64,000 bases of DNA from Candidatus Marinamargulisbacteria bacterium (GCA_023262965.1 JALQXX010000001.1:1-64000); one strand, 5' to 3'. Positions 35,225 through 47,620 are shown, numbered from the stretch's first letter. Notes: a model not told the origin generated them from the sequence alone. Numbers and translations: made by a program.

Positions 35225-38200
35225 ATGTTAGTTACGGATTCCACTGATTTTGATTATTTGCAAATTGGTTTAGCTTCTCCAGATAAAATTCGGTATTGGT
35301 CTTATGGTGAGGTTGAGAAGCCTGAAACCATTAATTATAGAACCTTTAAACCGGAAAGAAAGGGATTGTTTTGTGAGAAGATCTTTGGTCCAGTCAAAGA
35401 TTGGGAATGCTCTTGTGGAAAATATCGTCGTATTCGGTATCGCGGTATTGTGTGTGAGCGATGTGGTGTCCAGGTAACGCATTCCAAGGTTCGTCGTGAA
35501 CGAATGGGGCATATTGATTTAGCATGTCCTGTGTCACATATTTGGTTTTTAAAAGGTATTCCTGGATACATGAGTATAATACTGGATATTACAACCCGAC
35601 AATTAGAAGAAGTTGTTTATTACGATGCTTACATCATTACCCAGGTAGATCCATCTATTGAAGATGTTGTACCTTATAAAAAAATCATTTCTACAGAAAT
35701 GTATTATGAATTAAAAGAGCAATATGGTGATTCCTTTAAAGCGCAGATGGGTGCGGAAGCATTAAAAGTTATTTTGAAAAGCATGAATATTGTGGATACA
35801 ATACAATCTCTAAGAGACTTGTTTCCCACGTTAACCGGACAAAAGAAAGCTAAAACAGCGAAGCGTTTGAGCATTTTGGAATCATTACATGCATCGGGAA
35901 ATCAATTGGAATGGTTGATTATGGATGCGATTCCCGTTATGCCACCGGATTTGCGACCCATGGTGCAATTGGAAGGGGGCCGTTTTGCAACCTCTGATTT
36001 AAATGATTTGTACAGACGTGTTGTTAATCGTAATAATCGATTAAAGCGATTATTGGATATTGGGGCACCGGATATGATTGTTAGAAATGAGAAACGGATG
36101 CTTCAAGAAGCTGTTGATGCGTTAATATCAAATGGCAAACGTGGTCGTGCGGTAACGGGATCCAATGGGCGTCCTTTAAAATCATTGGGAAACATCATTG
36201 AAGGGAAGCAAGGTCGATTCCGACAAAACCTGCTGGGAAAACGTGTTGATTATTCCGGTCGTTCCGTTATTGTTGTTGGGCCTAAGCTTAAATTTCATCA
36301 ATGCGGCTTGCCTAAAGAAATGGCTCTGGAGTTATTCAAGCCATTTATTATCAATGAATTGGTGAATCAAGGATTGGTAACCAATGTTAAAGCGGCTAAG
36401 CGTAAAATCGAAGATCGCGAATCGTTTATTTGGGATGTGTTGGAGAAGGTAATTAAAGGACAGTCGGTTTTATTAAATCGTGCACCTACCTTGCATCGAT
36501 TGGGAATTCAAGCATTTGAGCCTAAATTGGTTGAAGGAGCCGCTATTCAAGTACACCCGTTAGTATGTACAGCGTTTAATGCGGATTTTGATGGTGACCA
36601 AATGGCGGTTCATGTACCATTATCTATTGAAGCTCAAGCAGAGTGTCGATTGTTAATTCTATCTGTCAATAATATTTTATCACCTTCAAATGGAAAATCG
36701 ATTGTCACTCCAACACAAGATATGATTCTGGGCTGTTATTTCTTAACAGTGGAAAATTCTAAATTTAAAGATACTCCGCCTAAATATTTTAAATCCATGG
36801 ATGATGCTTGGAAAGCGTGGGAGCTGCGCGCTATTACGATTCATAGTCCGATTGTTATTCGATTTAACAATGAACGTATTACGACAACAATGGGTCGGGT
36901 TATATTTAATCGAACAGTGAGGGATGTTTTCCTTGGTTATGATATTGTTGATGAGCCTTTTATTAATTCCGTATTGGGTAAAAAGGCATTGGGCGATTTA
37001 ATTTATGATTGGTATATTGCTTATGGAAATAATATTGTTACGGCACTTGCGGATAACTTAAAAGACTTGGGTTTTAAATACGCTACATTATCAGGCATTT
37101 CAATTTCAATTGATGATTTACGTGTCCCCACAGTTAAAAAAGCCATATTGGATGAAGCGGATAAAAGTGTCGCGCAGCTTAATCAACGATTGTTGGACAA
37201 TAAAATTACCGCAGAAGAATTTAAGTTGCGTAGTAATGAGATTTGGCGACGGGCATCTGGTGACATTTCCGATAAAATGGAGGATGAGTTTGGTCAGTTA
37301 AATAATGTATTTATAATGGCAAATTCAGGTGCACGTGGAAACATTGACCAGGTTAGACAGTTAGCGGGTATGCGAGGATTGATGTCCGATGCTCAGGGAA
37401 GAACTATTAAAGTCCCTATTAAATCCAATTTTAAAGAAGGTTTATCGTTAGCTGAATATTTTATTTCGTGTTATGGTGCTCGAAAAGGATTGGTTGATAC
37501 GGCGTTGCGTACAGCCGACTCGGGGTATTTGACACGTCGATTGGTTGATGTTGCTCAAGATGTTATTATTACAGAGGAAGATTGTGGGACAACAATGTCG
37601 GTCACTATTCATCCTTTAATAGACAATACCAAAGTACTTATTCCAGTCCATGAGTTGGTAGAAGGTCGTATTGCTGCAGAGCCTTTCATGTATGAAAATG
37701 TGTCTATTGAAGCCGGTAATATTATTACAAAAACAGTTGCTATGGCTATGAAAAAAGCCAAAATCAATGCCTTTAAAATACGCAATACATTCACATGTCA
37801 GACACGAAGAGGTGTTTGCCGTAAATGTTATGGGCTTGATTTGGGCACTGCTAAATTGGTGAATTTGGGTGAGGCTATTGGTATTGTGGCGGCACAATCG
37901 ATTGGAGAGCCGGGAACTCAGTTAACCATGAGAACATTTCACACGGGTGGAGTTGACTTACGTAAAGCTTCTGCGAATACAATCACAGCGCCTTGTGCAG
38001 GCACGGTGATATTTCCGGCTTCTTTTCAACCGGCATTATTGGATAATGGTGTATCAAAAGATATTCTGGTTATTGAAGACACCACGTTTTCTATTGAATC
38101 GGGTAAAGGCAGTGAATCTTTTATTTTGCCAAAAGGTAGTGTTCTTCAGGTTAAGACATCTCAAAAAGTTAAAAAGGGAGATATTGTTGCCCTCTATGAT

Positions 38201-39370
38201 TCATCATCTCAATATTCGGTATCAAATTTGGATGGATTTGTACGTTTATTTGATGAGGGATCTGATGATTACGAGATTGCTTTGTTTGATCCGGATAAAA
38301 CACTGACTATTGATGTATCTACAGATAAGCTTGTCGGATACAAACAGTACGATAAAATTGGAATTACAACCGATTTGGGTACAAATGTTCAGCTTCCGAC
38401 ACCAGGATTGTTTATATCTGTTCAAGAGAAAAGCCGATCCAAGTCTATATTAACGTATACCCCTGCCAATATATTTACAACGAGTAAGCGTTCCGACTTG
38501 TTTGTTGCAGATGGCGATAAAATATCTTTAAACGATGTATTGTTTCGAGAGTATGTTAGCGATTTGGAGGCATCTAAAACAAAAGATATTGTTCAAGGAT
38601 TACCACGTGTTGAAGAATTATTTGAGGCTCGAAAACCCAAGAATTCGGCTATATTAAGTGAATTCGACGGTATTGTGGAATTCAATCGTCGAGAAAACTA
38701 TTATGCATTGGCGATATTGTCAGAATTGGGGGAAAAACGAGAGTATAAATTACCTTCAAAAACACGGTTTTTGGTTTTTTCAGGTCAGTCGGTTGTCAAA
38801 GGCCAGCAGATTACAGATGGAGTTATTTCTCCGCAAGATCTATTGTTGACCAAAGGTGTTGTTGAAACACAACTTTACTTAATTAATGAAATTCAAAGCG
38901 TGTATTTTTCTCAAGGTGTTTTTATTAATTTGAAGCACCTAGAAGTTATTGTGCGACAAATGACTCGTAAAGTTATCATTAATGATGGCGGGGAATCAAC
39001 ATTGTTACCTAACGAATTAATTGATAATAAAATTGTTGAAGATATGAACAATGAATTTCAAAAAAATAATAAGCCCTTGATAACGTACGGCAACGTATTG
39101 TTAGGTATTACACGAGCATCGTTGAATACAGAAAGTTTTATATCGGCTTCCTCGTTTCAAGAGACGGCTCGGGTGTTAACGGAAGCCGCTATCCGAGGTA
39201 AAAAAGATACCATGTACGGACTCAAAGAGAACGTTATTATTGGTAAATTAATTCCTGCGGGTACCGGACTGAACCAGTATGAACATGTTGTTTTACGAAC
39301 AGAGGCAGGAGTAGATGCAAGTTTGACGGAAGAAAGCAAGGTGTTTTCTCATGATGAATTTGACATTTAG
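35225..39370 (+). CDS. rpoC: RNA polymerase beta' subunit
   Basis: A 1381-residue, unsplit beta'. Zinc site 1 is C-S-C-G-K-Y then C-E-R-C-G near residues 59-80. The catalytic loop [10 protein letters not shown] lies near 450. Zinc site 2 includes [13 protein letters not shown] near 860, followed by the trigger-loop region [10 protein letters not shown]. Being a single gene, it argues against a cyanobacterial origin, where the subunit is split. AAGGAGG precedes ATG 35225. Confidence 0.97.
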   Translation: MLVTDSTDFDYLQIGLASPDKIRYWSYGEVEKPETINYRTFKPERKGLFCEKIFGPVKDWECSCGKYRRIRYRGIVCERCGVQVTHSKVRRERMGHIDLACPVSHIWFLKGIPGYMSIILDITTRQLEEVVYYDAYIITQVDPSIEDVVPYKKIISTEMYYELKEQYGDSFKAQMGAEALKVILKSMNIVDTIQSLRDLFPTLTGQKKAKTAKRLSILESLHASGNQLEWLIMDAIPVMPPDLRPMVQLEGGRFATSDLNDLYRRVVNRNNRLKRLLDIGAPDMIVRNEKRMLQEAVDALISNGKRGRAVTGSNGRPLKSLGNIIEGKQGRFRQNLLGKRVDYSGRSVIVVGPKLKFHQCGLPKEMALELFKPFIINELVNQGLVTNVKAAKRKIEDRESFIWDVLEKVIKGQSVLLNRAPTLHRLGIQAFEPKLVEGAAIQVHPLVCTAFNADFDGDQMAVHVPLSIEAQAECRLLILSVNNILSPSNGKSIVTPTQDMILGCYFLTVENSKFKDTPPKYFKSMDDAWKAWELRAITIHSPIVIRFNNERITTTMGRVIFNRTVRDVFLGYDIVDEPFINSVLGKKALGDLIYDWYIAYGNNIVTALADNLKDLGFKYATLSGISISIDDLRVPTVKKAILDEADKSVAQLNQRLLDNKITAEEFKLRSNEIWRRASGDISDKMEDEFGQLNNVFIMANSGARGNIDQVRQLAGMRGLMSDAQGRTIKVPIKSNFKEGLSLAEYFISCYGARKGLVDTALRTADSGYLTRRLVDVAQDVIITEEDCGTTMSVTIHPLIDNTKVLIPVHELVEGRIAAEPFMYENVSIEAGNIITKTVAMAMKKAKINAFKIRNTFTCQTRRGVCRKCYGLDLGTAKLVNLGEAIGIVAAQSIGEPGTQLTMRTFHTGGVDLRKASANTITAPCAGTVIFPASFQPALLDNGVSKDILVIEDTTFSIESGKGSESFILPKGSVLQVKTSQKVKKGDIVALYDSSSQYSVSNLDGFVRLFDEGSDDYEIALFDPDKTLTIDVSTDKLVGYKQYDKIGITTDLGTNVQLPTPGLFISVQEKSRSKSILTYTPANIFTTSKRSDLFVADGDKISLNDVLFREYVSDLEASKTKDIVQGLPRVEELFEARKPKNSAILSEFDGIVEFNRRENYYALAILSELGEKREYKLPSKTRFLVFSGQSVVKGQQITDGVISPQDLLLTKGVVETQLYLINEIQSVYFSQGVFINLKHLEVIVRQMTRKVIINDGGESTLLPNELIDNKIVEDMNNEFQKNNKPLITYGNVLLGITRASLNTESFISASSFQETARVLTEAAIRGKKDTMYGLKENVIIGKLIPAGTGLNQYEHVVLRTEAGVDASLTEESKVFSHDEFDI

Positions 39371-39375
39371 TGGTA

Positions 39376-39404
39376 TTGACATTTGATATGGCAAAAATTA
39401 CACT
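39376..39404 (+). promoter_or_regulatory. Strong predicted promoter for the str operon
   Basis: Consensus TTGACA (39376-39381), 17 bp, TACACT (39399-39404), in the 65 bp gap between rpoC and rpsL. The leader would be short, about 25 nt, and holds AAGGAG. Confidence 0.7.
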
Positions 39405-39435
39405 TGGATCTTATGGGTTATATTAAGGAGTATAC

Positions 39436-39810
39436 ATGGCAACTACAAATCAATTAGTAAAAAAGAAACGCACTAAAAAATTAGTGAAAGGAAAGTCTCC
39501 AGCTTTAAAAGCGTGTCCACAACGTCGCGGTGTTTGTACACGTGTTTACACAACAACCCCCAAAAAGCCAAATTCGGCTTTGCGTAAAGTTGCGCGTGTT
39601 CGTTTAACATCGGGCGAAGAAGTAACGGTCTATATTGGTGGCGAGGGGCATAACGTTCAAGAGCACGCTGTTATATTGGCGCGCGGTGGTCGAGTGAAGG
39701 ATGTGCCAGGGGTTCGTTATCACACTGTTCGAGGTGCGTTGGATACAGATGGCGTAAAAAATCGACGTCGAGGTCGATCTAAATATGGCGCGAAGCGTCC
39801 GAAAGGGTAG
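39436..39810 (+). CDS. rpsL: 30S ribosomal protein S12
   Basis: A 124-residue S12 with [10 protein letters not shown] (42-51) and G-V-R-Y-H-T-V-R-G at about 92-100, covering the decoding-site loops where streptomycin resistance changes map. It leads rpsL-rpsG-fusA-tuf and has its own promoter. TAAGGAG precedes ATG 39436. Confidence 0.97.
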   Translation: MATTNQLVKKKRTKKLVKGKSPALKACPQRRGVCTRVYTTTPKKPNSALRKVARVRLTSGEEVTVYIGGEGHNVQEHAVILARGGRVKDVPGVRYHTVRGALDTDGVKNRRRGRSKYGAKRPKG

Positions 39811-40287
39811 GTGAATCGTTTGTCAACAAAGCGAAGTACAAAGCGATATTTGAAATTAGACTATAAGTATAATAGCGAAATGGTTTCAAAGTTTATTAAT
39901 AAAATTATGCGTGATGGGAAAAAATCAATAGCTGAGGGCATTGTTTATATTAGTTTAGATATTTTGGCAAAAAATGTGTCGGAAGATCCATTAAAAGCAT
40001 TTGAAACGGCTATTGATAATATTGCGCCTCAAATGGAAGTTCGGTCCCGCCGCGTTGGTGGATCAACGTATCAGGTTCCAGTCGAAGTTACGCGTGATCG
40101 TGGTGTTGGTCATGCAATGAATTGGATTATTTCATTTTCACGTTCGCGAAAGGGCCGAAAAATGGCTGAGAATTTAGCCCAAGAATTAACCGATGCATTT
40201 AACAATGTTGGTGCTTCTGCTAAAAAACGTGATGATACGCACAAAATGGCCGAGTCCAATAAAGCGTTCGCGCATTTCAGGTGGTAA
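39811..40287 (+). CDS. rpsG: 30S ribosomal protein S7
   Basis: A 158-residue S7 starting at GTG 39811, directly after the rpsL stop. It has F-I-N-K-I-M-R-D-G-K-K-S-I-A-E-G, A-P-Q-M-E-V-R-S-R-R-V-G-G and the C-terminal H-K-M-A-E-S-N-K-A-F-A-H-F-R-W. S7 organises the 16S head domain. No ATG alternative exists near the start. Confidence 0.95.
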   Translation: MNRLSTKRSTKRYLKLDYKYNSEMVSKFINKIMRDGKKSIAEGIVYISLDILAKNVSEDPLKAFETAIDNIAPQMEVRSRRVGGSTYQVPVEVTRDRGVGHAMNWIISFSRSRKGRKMAENLAQELTDAFNNVGASAKKRDDTHKMAESNKAFAHFRW

Positions 40288-40293
40288 AAAAAA

Positions 40294-42375
40294 ATGGCAA
40301 ATAATTTAAATAAATTACGAAATATTGGTATTGCTGCTCATATTGATGCTGGTAAAACGACGTTAACTGAGCGGATATTATTTTATACTGGCCGATCTCA
40401 TAAAATTGGAGAGGTTCATGATGGTAATGCCACCATGGATTGGATGATTCAAGAACAAGAGCGTGGTATTACTATTACGTCTGCAGCAACAACATGCTTT
40501 TGGAAAGATAATGTTATTAATATTATTGACACCCCTGGTCACGTGGATTTTACTGTAGAGGTAGAGCGATCGTTGCGTGTTTTGGATGGAATGATTGCGG
40601 TTTTTTGTGCAGTTGCGGGGGTTCAGCCTCAGTCGGAAACGGTATGGCGTCAAGCTGTTAAATATAAGGTTCCACGTTTGGCTTTTGTCAATAAGATGGA
40701 TCGAACAGGTGCCAACTTTGATCGTGTTGTTGCAATGATTCGAGACAACTTATCGTCAAATCCTGTTGTTGTTGATTATCCAATAGGAGCCGAATCGGAT
40801 TTTGTGGGTTATGTAGACCTTATCAAAAACAAAGCGTTCTATTTTGATGGTGATAAAGGTGAAATTATAAACGAAGGTGATATTCCAAATGATATGTTGG
40901 ATCGCGTTGAAACATTACGATCTATATTGATTGAATGTGTTGCTGAGGCGGATGAAAATTTACTGACGACATATTTAGAAAACGGCACACTCGACGCAGA
41001 GGATATTATTAAGGGCTTACGTATTCGTGTATTAGCCGGAGAAGTTATTCCTGTTTTTTGTGGGTCCGCCTTTAAAAATAAAGGGGTTCAATCGTTGTTG
41101 GACGCTGTTGTTGACTTTTTACCATCACCGATTGATGTTGGGACAATTAAAGCTACGTTTAAAGATTCTAGTGATGTCATTGCTTTAAAGCCGGATAGTA
41201 AAGAAACCTTTTCAGCGTTGGCATTCAAAATCATGACGGATCCCTTTGTGGGTAAGTTAACATATCTTAGAGTTTATTCGGGGCAGCTGGATGCGGGATC
41301 GTATGTTTATAACACCGTTTCCGATACAAAAGAGCGTGTTGGTCGAATTATGCAAATGCACGCTAATACACGTGAGGAATTAAAAGTTGCTAAAGCAGGC
41401 GATATTGTTGCGGTAATCGGTTTGAAAAATACCCGAACCGGGGATACGTTAGCTGCAGAAAATCAAACGTTTATGCTTGAGAATATTGAGTTCCCAGAGC
41501 CAGTTATTTTTGTTGCTATTGAACCAAAAACAAAGTCGGATCAAGAGAAGCTTTCGAAGTCTCTCGAAAAGTTATCGGATGAAGATCCAACGTTTTCCTA
41601 TTCAACGGATCAAGAAACAGGGCAAACCATTATTTCGGGAATGGGTGAATTGCATTTAGAGGTTATTGTGGATCGATTATTACGAGAATTTGGTGTTGAT
41701 GCCAATATTGGTCAGCCTCAAGTTGCGTACAAGGAATCGATTTCAAAAGCAGCTGAAGGAGAAGGTAAGTTCATCAAACAAACCGGTGGCCGAGGTCAGT
41801 ATGGACACGTTATATTGGATGTTGTGCCTCTCGAGCGTGGTCAAGGATTTGTATTTGAAAATAAAGTTGTTGGTGGTTCAATTCCAAGAGAGTACATTCC
41901 ATCCGTTGAAAAAGGTGTGAAAAATCTATTTGTTTCCGGTGTTGTAGCGGGTTACCCTGTTGTGGATGTTAAAGTCGTTGTAAAAGATGGCTCGTTTCAC
42001 AATGTGGATTCATCCGATATCGCTTTCCAAATAGCGGCTTCATACGCTGTCAAAGAGGCATTTAAGTCTGCCAACCCACTTATTTTACAACCAATCATGG
42101 ATGTTCAAGTGGAAGTGCCTGAAAATTATATGGGGGATGTTATTGGTGACTTAAATTCTCGCAAAGGGAAAATTGAAAAAATGTCTGACAATAATCAAGG
42201 CAACAAAGAAATTGAGGCCAAGGTTCCTTTGGGAGATATGTTTGGTTATGCTACAGCGCTGCGATCATTTACCCAAGGTCGAGGTATTTACACAATGCAA
42301 TTTTTTGGTTATAGTGAAGTTTCTAAACAGCTATACAAAGAATTGACTGAGAAATCATCAAAAGAAAAGGAGTAA
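40294..42375 (+). CDS. fusA: Elongation factor G
   Basis: A 693-residue EF-G. The G domain has A-H-I-D-A-G-K-T-T (15-23), R-G-I-T-I, D-T-P-G-H and N-K-M-D. Domain IV contains the G-G-R-G-Q-Y-G-H-V segment near 500. It drives tRNA-mRNA translocation. It lies between rpsG and tuf in the str operon; no second fusA was seen. Confidence 0.97.
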   Translation: MANNLNKLRNIGIAAHIDAGKTTLTERILFYTGRSHKIGEVHDGNATMDWMIQEQERGITITSAATTCFWKDNVINIIDTPGHVDFTVEVERSLRVLDGMIAVFCAVAGVQPQSETVWRQAVKYKVPRLAFVNKMDRTGANFDRVVAMIRDNLSSNPVVVDYPIGAESDFVGYVDLIKNKAFYFDGDKGEIINEGDIPNDMLDRVETLRSILIECVAEADENLLTTYLENGTLDAEDIIKGLRIRVLAGEVIPVFCGSAFKNKGVQSLLDAVVDFLPSPIDVGTIKATFKDSSDVIALKPDSKETFSALAFKIMTDPFVGKLTYLRVYSGQLDAGSYVYNTVSDTKERVGRIMQMHANTREELKVAKAGDIVAVIGLKNTRTGDTLAAENQTFMLENIEFPEPVIFVAIEPKTKSDQEKLSKSLEKLSDEDPTFSYSTDQETGQTIISGMGELHLEVIVDRLLREFGVDANIGQPQVAYKESISKAAEGEGKFIKQTGGRGQYGHVILDVVPLERGQGFVFENKVVGGSIPREYIPSVEKGVKNLFVSGVVAGYPVVDVKVVVKDGSFHNVDSSDIAFQIAASYAVKEAFKSANPLILQPIMDVQVEVPENYMGDVIGDLNSRKGKIEKMSDNNQGNKEIEAKVPLGDMFGYATALRSFTQGRGIYTMQFFGYSEVSKQLYKELTEKSSKEKE

Positions 42376-42379
42376 TAAA

Positions 42380-43582
42380 ATGGCAAAAGAAAAATTCGAA
42401 CGGAATAAACCACACGTAAATATTGGTACAATTGGTCACGTTGACCACGGCAAAACAACATTAACTGCCGCCATCACCAGTGTTTTGTCTTCAGTTGGAC
42501 ACGCTCAAAAGCGGGATTATAATCAAATCGACTCTGCTCCTGAGGAGCGTGAAAGAGGTATTACCATTGCTACAGCTCACGTTGAGTATGAAACAGATAA
42601 TCGTCATTATGCTCACGTAGATTGCCCTGGTCACGCGGATTATATTAAAAATATGATTACTGGTGCGGCTCAAATGGATGGCGCTATTTTGGTTGTTAGT
42701 GCAGCGGATGGACCAATGCCTCAAACTCGGGAACATATTTTATTGGCGCGTCAGGTAAACGTCCCTAATATTGTCGTGTTTTTGAATAAGTGCGATCAAG
42801 TAGATGACGAAGAATTGTTGGATTTGGTTGAAATGGAAATGCGTGAACTATTAAGTAAATATGAATTTCCTGGTGATGATATTCCGTTTGTCAGAGGGTC
42901 GGCATTAAAGGCATTGGAATCGCCAGATTCGTCTCGAGAAAATCCAGATGCAAAACCAATATGGGATTTGATGGATGCGGTTGACTCATATATTCCTCAG
43001 CCTGTTCGTGATACGGAAAAACCTTTTTTGATGCCCGTTGAAGACGTTTTTAGTATAACAGGTCGTGGAACAGTAAGTACCGGTCGTGTTGAACGAGGCA
43101 TTGTTAATGTTGGTGATGAAGTTGAAATCGTTGGAATGTCGGATTCAGTTAGAAAAACCACAGTTACTGGAGTAGAAATGTTTCGTAAGTTGTTGGATTC
43201 TGGTCAGGCAGGTGACAACATCGGTGCTCTTTTGCGTGGTGTTGAGAGAGATGATATCTTAAGGGGTCAGGTTTTATGTGCTCCTGGTTCAATTACTCCT
43301 CACAAAAAGTTTGAGGCGGAGGTTTATGTCCTTAAAAAAGAAGAAGGTGGCCGTCACACGCCATTTTTTAAAGGATACCGTCCTCAATTTTATATTCGTA
43401 CAACCGATGTAACCGGTGAAGTTATTTTGCCTGAAGGAACAGATATGGTTATGCCTGGAGATAACACCCGATTGACAATTAATTTGATTACTTCTGTTGC
43501 TTGTGAAGAAGGGTTGCGTTTTGCTGTTCGAGAAGGTGGCCGAACCGTTGGGGCCGGGGTTGTTACTAAAATTATTGAGTAA
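42380..43582 (+). CDS. tuf: Elongation factor Tu
   Basis: A 400-residue EF-Tu delivering aminoacyl-t[12 protein letters not shown] (19-27), R-G-I-T-I, D-C-P-G-H and N-K-C-D are intact. Domains 2 and 3 follow at normal length. AAGGAG lies before ATG 42380. It is followed 9 bp later by rpsJ, so the str and S10 operons are fused. Confidence 0.97.
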   Translation: MAKEKFERNKPHVNIGTIGHVDHGKTTLTAAITSVLSSVGHAQKRDYNQIDSAPEERERGITIATAHVEYETDNRHYAHVDCPGHADYIKNMITGAAQMDGAILVVSAADGPMPQTREHILLARQVNVPNIVVFLNKCDQVDDEELLDLVEMEMRELLSKYEFPGDDIPFVRGSALKALESPDSSRENPDAKPIWDLMDAVDSYIPQPVRDTEKPFLMPVEDVFSITGRGTVSTGRVERGIVNVGDEVEIVGMSDSVRKTTVTGVEMFRKLLDSGQAGDNIGALLRGVERDDILRGQVLCAPGSITPHKKFEAEVYVLKKEEGGRHTPFFKGYRPQFYIRTTDVTGEVILPEGTDMVMPGDNTRLTINLITSVACEEGLRFAVREGGRTVGAGVVTKIIE

Positions 43583-43591
43583 GAGATTTCC

Positions 43592-43951
43592 GTGGCAGCA
43601 TTAGCAAAAAAAAATAAATCAAAATCCGTTTCTGTATCAAAGCCTCAGCATAAAATTCGGATTCGTCTAAAGTCATTTGATCATCGTTCTTTAGATGCCG
43701 CGACAATTAAAATTGTTAGTACGGCTGAAAAGTCCGGTGCTAAGGTAGTGGGACCAGTCCCACTACCGGTTCGAAAGAAGGTTTGGTGTGTGTTAAAGTC
43801 ACCGCATGTTAATAAGCGTGGTGGTGAACACTATGAGATTCGTATTTATAAGCGATTACTCGAAATTATTGATCCCCCTTCATCGACTATCGATGCATTG
43901 ATGGGTATTGATTTAGCGTCTGGTGTTGATATTGAAATTGAGCTGGGATAA
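43592..43951 (+). CDS. rpsJ: 30S ribosomal protein S10 (NusE) with short N-terminal extension
   Basis: A 119-residue S10 starting at GTG 43592. The core begins near residue 20 ([13 protein letters not shown]), leaving an extra Lys/Ser-rich tail of about 18 residues relative to the usual 102-103. G-P-V-P-L-P-V-R-K (56-64) is conserved. S10 also acts as NusE in antitermination. No internal ATG or GTG would give the standard N-terminus. Confidence 0.93.
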   Translation: MAALAKKNKSKSVSVSKPQHKIRIRLKSFDHRSLDAATIKIVSTAEKSGAKVVGPVPLPVRKKVWCVLKSPHVNKRGGEHYEIRIYKRLLEIIDPPSSTIDALMGIDLASGVDIEIELG

Positions 43952-43954
43952 AAT

Positions 43955-44575
43955 ATGACATTCAAAAAAAAGTTTATAGTTGGAAAAAAATTAGGAATGA
44001 CTCAAATTGTTGCTGAGTCTGGTGAGATTATTCCGGTTACCGTTGTTCGTGCATATGATAACTACATATATCGTCATAAAACAATTGAAAAGGATGGTTA
44101 TTCCTCGGTTGTTGTGGCATACGATTCGGTCAATAAAAATCGGATTAATAAACCTCATCTTGGTCAGTTTAGCGGGGATCTGTACTTTAAGCACTTTAAA
44201 GAGTTTAGAGTAGAATCGCCGTTGTCTTTTGAGTTGCAATCTGTTATTGATCCGTCCATATTTGTTTGTAATCGTCGGTATGATGTTCAGTCTAAAACAA
44301 TAGGTCGCGGATTTACGGGTGCTATTAAGGCATGGAATCATCAAAGAGGTCCTATGTCACATGGATCAAAAAATCATCGCCTTTTGGGATCTATTGGTCA
44401 GGCCACAACTCCTGGTCGTGTTAAAAAAGGTAAGAAAATGCATACGCGATATGGAAATGAAACTGTGACAGCAAAAAACTTAGAGTTAATGAAGATTGAT
44501 GGTCAGCATCTTTTCTTTAAAGGTGCGATTCCAGGTAAAATGGGCACAGTATTTGTAACAGGAGTTGATGAATGA
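43955..44575 (+). CDS. rplC: 50S ribosomal protein L3
   Basis: A 206-residue L3 with the start V-G-K-K-L-G-M-T-Q-I and the central W-N-H-Q-R-G-P-M-S-H-G-S-K-N-H-R loop that reaches the peptidyl-transferase centre. The ATG lies 3 bp after rpsJ, and the stop overlaps rplD by 4 bp. Confidence 0.96.
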   Translation: MTFKKKFIVGKKLGMTQIVAESGEIIPVTVVRAYDNYIYRHKTIEKDGYSSVVVAYDSVNKNRINKPHLGQFSGDLYFKHFKEFRVESPLSFELQSVIDPSIFVCNRRYDVQSKTIGRGFTGAIKAWNHQRGPMSHGSKNHRLLGSIGQATTPGRVKKGKKMHTRYGNETVTAKNLELMKIDGQHLFFKGAIPGKMGTVFVTGVDE

Positions 44576-45192
44576 GTACTTACACAATTAGTTCAGTATC
44601 TACAACCGATACAAAAGGTCAGGCTTTGTCTTTCGATAGTGTATCTGTTTCAGACAATTTGTCTGGCAATGTTCATTTAATTTTGACCACTCAAAAAAAT
44701 GATCGTTTTGTATATGCAAACACGATGAATCGACGTGATTTTGATTCGGGTGGGGCAAAACCATACAAGCAAAAAGGAACGGGTAGAGCGCGTCAGGGAA
44801 CATCTCGGTCTCCTTTGAAAGTTGGTGGAGCGGTTGTCTTTGGACCTAAACCCCGTCGAGTCAAACGAAAATCAAACAAAACTTTTTTTCTCTCAACATT
44901 AAAACAGCTTTTGCTCTCAAAAGTATCGGAATCTGTTGTTTTAGTGAAAGATGAGGCTATAAAAAAAGCAGCTGATTTTTCGCCACTTGTTTCCAATAAA
45001 AAAAGCTATTTAGTGATTATGGATGTGTTTAACTCGGATGATGTGACATTGTTTTTGACCATTAAGAATTTACCAAATTTATATTTCAATAATGTTCATT
45101 CATTAAATATTGAGGATGTTCTTCGTGCAGATTCAATTGTTTATACACCTTCTGCGTTTGATGGATTGTTTAAAGATAGAGGTGATCAATGA
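44572..45192 (+). CDS. rplD: 50S ribosomal protein L4
   Basis: A 206-residue L4. The long loop with P-Y-K-Q-K-G-T-G-R-A-R-Q-G-T-S-R-S-P (about 63-80) lines the exit tunnel. In some bacteria L4 represses the S10 operon; no S10 leader is obvious here. Overlaps rplC and rplW by 4 bp each. Confidence 0.95.
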   Translation: MSTYTISSVSTTDTKGQALSFDSVSVSDNLSGNVHLILTTQKNDRFVYANTMNRRDFDSGGAKPYKQKGTGRARQGTSRSPLKVGGAVVFGPKPRRVKRKSNKTFFLSTLKQLLLSKVSESVVLVKDEAIKKAADFSPLVSNKKSYLVIMDVFNSDDVTLFLTIKNLPNLYFNNVHSLNIEDVLRADSIVYTPSAFDGLFKDRGDQ

Positions 45193-45455
45193 TTAAGCAA
45201 GTTGTTGTAACAGAAAAAACGGCGCGCTTGAGTGAATCAAATTGTTATACATTTTTGGTTGATTCAAGTGCAACAAAAATTGATATCAAGCGTTTTGTAG
45301 AATCGTATTATAATGTTTCTGTAAAGCGTGTCAATGTATTGAAAAGCATGTCAAAATCGGTTCGTCGTGGACGTGTGGTTGGCGCAACATTAGAGCGTCG
45401 TAAAGCTTATGTCTTCACAAAAGAAAAGATACAGGCTTTGGAGGAGGCTTCTTAA
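45189..45455 (+). CDS. rplW: 50S ribosomal protein L23
   Basis: An 88-residue L23 with V-V-T-E-K-T (5-10), V-S-V-K-R-V-N and a conserved basic loop. It lies at the tunnel exit and docks trigger factor and SRP. Overlaps rplD; rplB follows after 2 bp. Confidence 0.94.
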   Translation: MIKQVVVTEKTARLSESNCYTFLVDSSATKIDIKRFVESYYNVSVKRVNVLKSMSKSVRRGRVVGATLERRKAYVFTKEKIQALEEAS

Positions 45456-45457
45456 AA

Positions 45458-46279
45458 ATGGCAAAAAAAAGTTATCGTCCAATAACTCCCGGTATGCGGA
45501 ATAAACGCACGCTATTGAACGAAGAATTAACCGGACATGCACCCTATAAGCCATTGGTATCGCGATTGCAGCGTTCCAGTGGTAGAAATAATTATGGACA
45601 ACTAACTGTTCGTCATCAAGGCGGTGGTGTTAAGCGATTGTTTCGCAAGATAGATTTTAAGCGAAACACATCTTCAGAGGCCGTTGTTGAGTCAGTTGAA
45701 TATGATCCAAATCGCTCAGCATTTATTTCTCTGATTCGATCCAACTCAGGTGCCAGAAAATATATTCTTGCACCTAGAGGTATTCGTGTGGGGGATCGTG
45801 TTGGGGAAGGTGAAAATGCGGACATTAATGTGGGATCGTGTTTGCCTTTATATAAAATTCCTGTAGGCTCATCCATCTTTAATATTGAACTTTTCCCAAA
45901 TAAAGGTGCTCAATTGGTGCGTTCAGCAGGTTGTTATGCAACATTGATGGCAAAATCGGATCGACATGCTTCTGTTCGGCTCCCATCCGGAGAAATTCGA
46001 TTGGTTTTATTGAACTGTACAGCAACGTATGGGCGTGTTTCAAATGATGCTCATTTTTTAAAGCGAGACGGTAAAGCTGGTATAAAACGTAAGCGTAATA
46101 TTCGTCCAACGGTACGTGGATCGGTTATGAACGCTGTGGATCATAAACATGGCGGAGGAGAAGGTCGAGCTCCAATTGGTTTAACTGAACCACGTTCTGT
46201 TTATGGTAAAAAGGTTAATGTTCGAACACGATCCAAACGAAAAAGTTTGAAGCATGTTGTTCGTGCAAGAAAGAGGTAA
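45458..46279 (+). CDS. rplB: 50S ribosomal protein L2
   Basis: A 273-residue L2 with K-S-Y-R-P-I-T-P-G at the start, R-H-Q-G-G-G near 50, and the C-terminal G-S-V-M-N-A-V-D-H-K-H-G-G-G-E-G-R containing the histidine implicated in peptidyl transfer. AGGAGG lies shortly before ATG 45458. Confidence 0.97.
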   Translation: MAKKSYRPITPGMRNKRTLLNEELTGHAPYKPLVSRLQRSSGRNNYGQLTVRHQGGGVKRLFRKIDFKRNTSSEAVVESVEYDPNRSAFISLIRSNSGARKYILAPRGIRVGDRVGEGENADINVGSCLPLYKIPVGSSIFNIELFPNKGAQLVRSAGCYATLMAKSDRHASVRLPSGEIRLVLLNCTATYGRVSNDAHFLKRDGKAGIKRKRNIRPTVRGSVMNAVDHKHGGGEGRAPIGLTEPRSVYGKKVNVRTRSKRKSLKHVVRARKR

Positions 46280-46282
46280 AAT

Positions 46283-46546
46283 ATGGCACGTTCCACAAAA
46301 AAAGGCTATTTTGTTGATGATCATTTATCCAAAAAAATTGATGCACTTAATGAAAGCGGCTCTAAAAAAATGATTAAAACATGGTCTAGAAGAAGTACAA
46401 TTATCCCTTCAATGATTGGACATACAATAGGTGTACATAATGGTATCAAGCATATTGCGGTCTATATCAGTGAAAATATGATTGGGCATAAATTGGGTGA
46501 ATTTAGTTATACCCGACTGTTTAAGGCCCATCCTGGAAATCGATAA
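46283..46546 (+). CDS. rpsS: 30S ribosomal protein S19
   Basis: An 87-residue S19. [16 protein letters not shown] (34-49) and the C-terminal [10 protein letters not shown] segment are conserved. It binds the 16S head with S13. Three bp after rplB. Confidence 0.96.
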   Translation: MARSTKKGYFVDDHLSKKIDALNESGSKKMIKTWSRRSTIIPSMIGHTIGVHNGIKHIAVYISENMIGHKLGEFSYTRLFKAHPGNR

Positions 46547-46554
46547 GGTTTTTT

Positions 46555-46938
46555 ATGTCAAAATCAAACAAATATAGTAATCAGTTAGTAAAAGCGTCTT
46601 TAAAGTATGTTCGCATTTCCCCTTTAAAACTTCGAAAAGTTGCTGATACAGTCCGGTATTTATCCCCGGAGATAGCCATGCAACGATTACGATTAATGCC
46701 ACAAAAAGGTGCAGATATATTATATAAACTAATTCATTCATGCGTTGCGAACGCATCACATAATTTTGATATAGCTGCAACAAACCTTAAAATTCAGACA
46801 TTAATGGTGAATGAAGGACCCAGGATGAAACGATTTCAACCCCGTGCAAGAGGTCGCATGTATGCGATACATAAGCCATTTGCACATGTAGAATTAATTT
46901 TAAAGGAAGAAGGAGGCTCACATGGGTCAAAAAGTTAA
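46555..46938 (+). CDS. rplV: 50S ribosomal protein L22
   Basis: A 127-residue L22 with Y-V-R-I-S-P-L-K-L-R-K-V-A-D (18-31) and the tunnel hairpin near M-K-R-F-Q-P-R-A-R-G-R (94-104). It overlaps rpsC by 17 bp. Confidence 0.95.
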   Translation: MSKSNKYSNQLVKASLKYVRISPLKLRKVADTVRYLSPEIAMQRLRLMPQKGADILYKLIHSCVANASHNFDIAATNLKIQTLMVNEGPRMKRFQPRARGRMYAIHKPFAHVELILKEEGGSHGSKS

Positions 46939-47620
46939 TCCTAGGGCTTTTCGCTTAAAAGGTGTCCAGGAATTTTTAAACAATTGGTTTTCGATTTCAC
47001 ATTATTCCGATTTTTTATTGGAAGATGTCTCTATTCGTGCATTTATAAAAGATAATCTGAGACGTGCGTTTATATCAAAAGTAATTATTCGTCGAAAAGG
47101 CAATGATCATGTATTGATTGATATTCATACATCAAAGCCTGGTGTTATTTTGGGTAAGGCTGGTGAGTCAATAACGCGTTTTAGAGAAAAAATCACACGC
47201 GTTTTTGGTAAGCATTTTAGCGTGAATGTTATTGAGGAAAAGTCTCCGGATAAAAGTGCTAAGCTTCTTTCGGAAATGATTGCTGTTCAGTTGGAAAAAA
47301 GGATTCCTTTTCGTCGTGCCATGAAGTTAGCGGTCCAATCGGCATTAAAAGCAGGCGCAGAGGGTGTTCAGGTTAAATGCTCCGGTCGTTTGGGGGGTGT
47401 GGAAATTGCAAGAAATGAATGGTACCAAAAAGGTCGTATGCCATTACATACTATTCGGGCTAAGATTGATTATTGTTTAACAGAAGCTCATACAATATAT
47501 GGTAAAATTGGTGTAAAGGTATGGGTTAATCATGGTGAGTCATTTTCAGTTAAAAAAGACTTTGCTCCAACCAATACATACACTAGAAATGTGAAGGAGT
47601 CGCGCCGTGTTAATGCCTAG
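46922..47620 (+). CDS. rpsC: 30S ribosomal protein S3
   Basis: A 232-residue S3 beginning [12 protein letters not shown]. It has a KH-2 domain with [10 protein letters not shown] and the C-terminal [10 protein letters not shown]. It forms part of the mRNA entry pore. AGGAGG precedes ATG 46922. Confidence 0.96.
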   Translation: MGQKVNPRAFRLKGVQEFLNNWFSISHYSDFLLEDVSIRAFIKDNLRRAFISKVIIRRKGNDHVLIDIHTSKPGVILGKAGESITRFREKITRVFGKHFSVNVIEEKSPDKSAKLLSEMIAVQLEKRIPFRRAMKLAVQSALKAGAEGVQVKCSGRLGGVEIARNEWYQKGRMPLHTIRAKIDYCLTEAHTIYGKIGVKVWVNHGESFSVKKDFAPTNTYTRNVKESRRVNA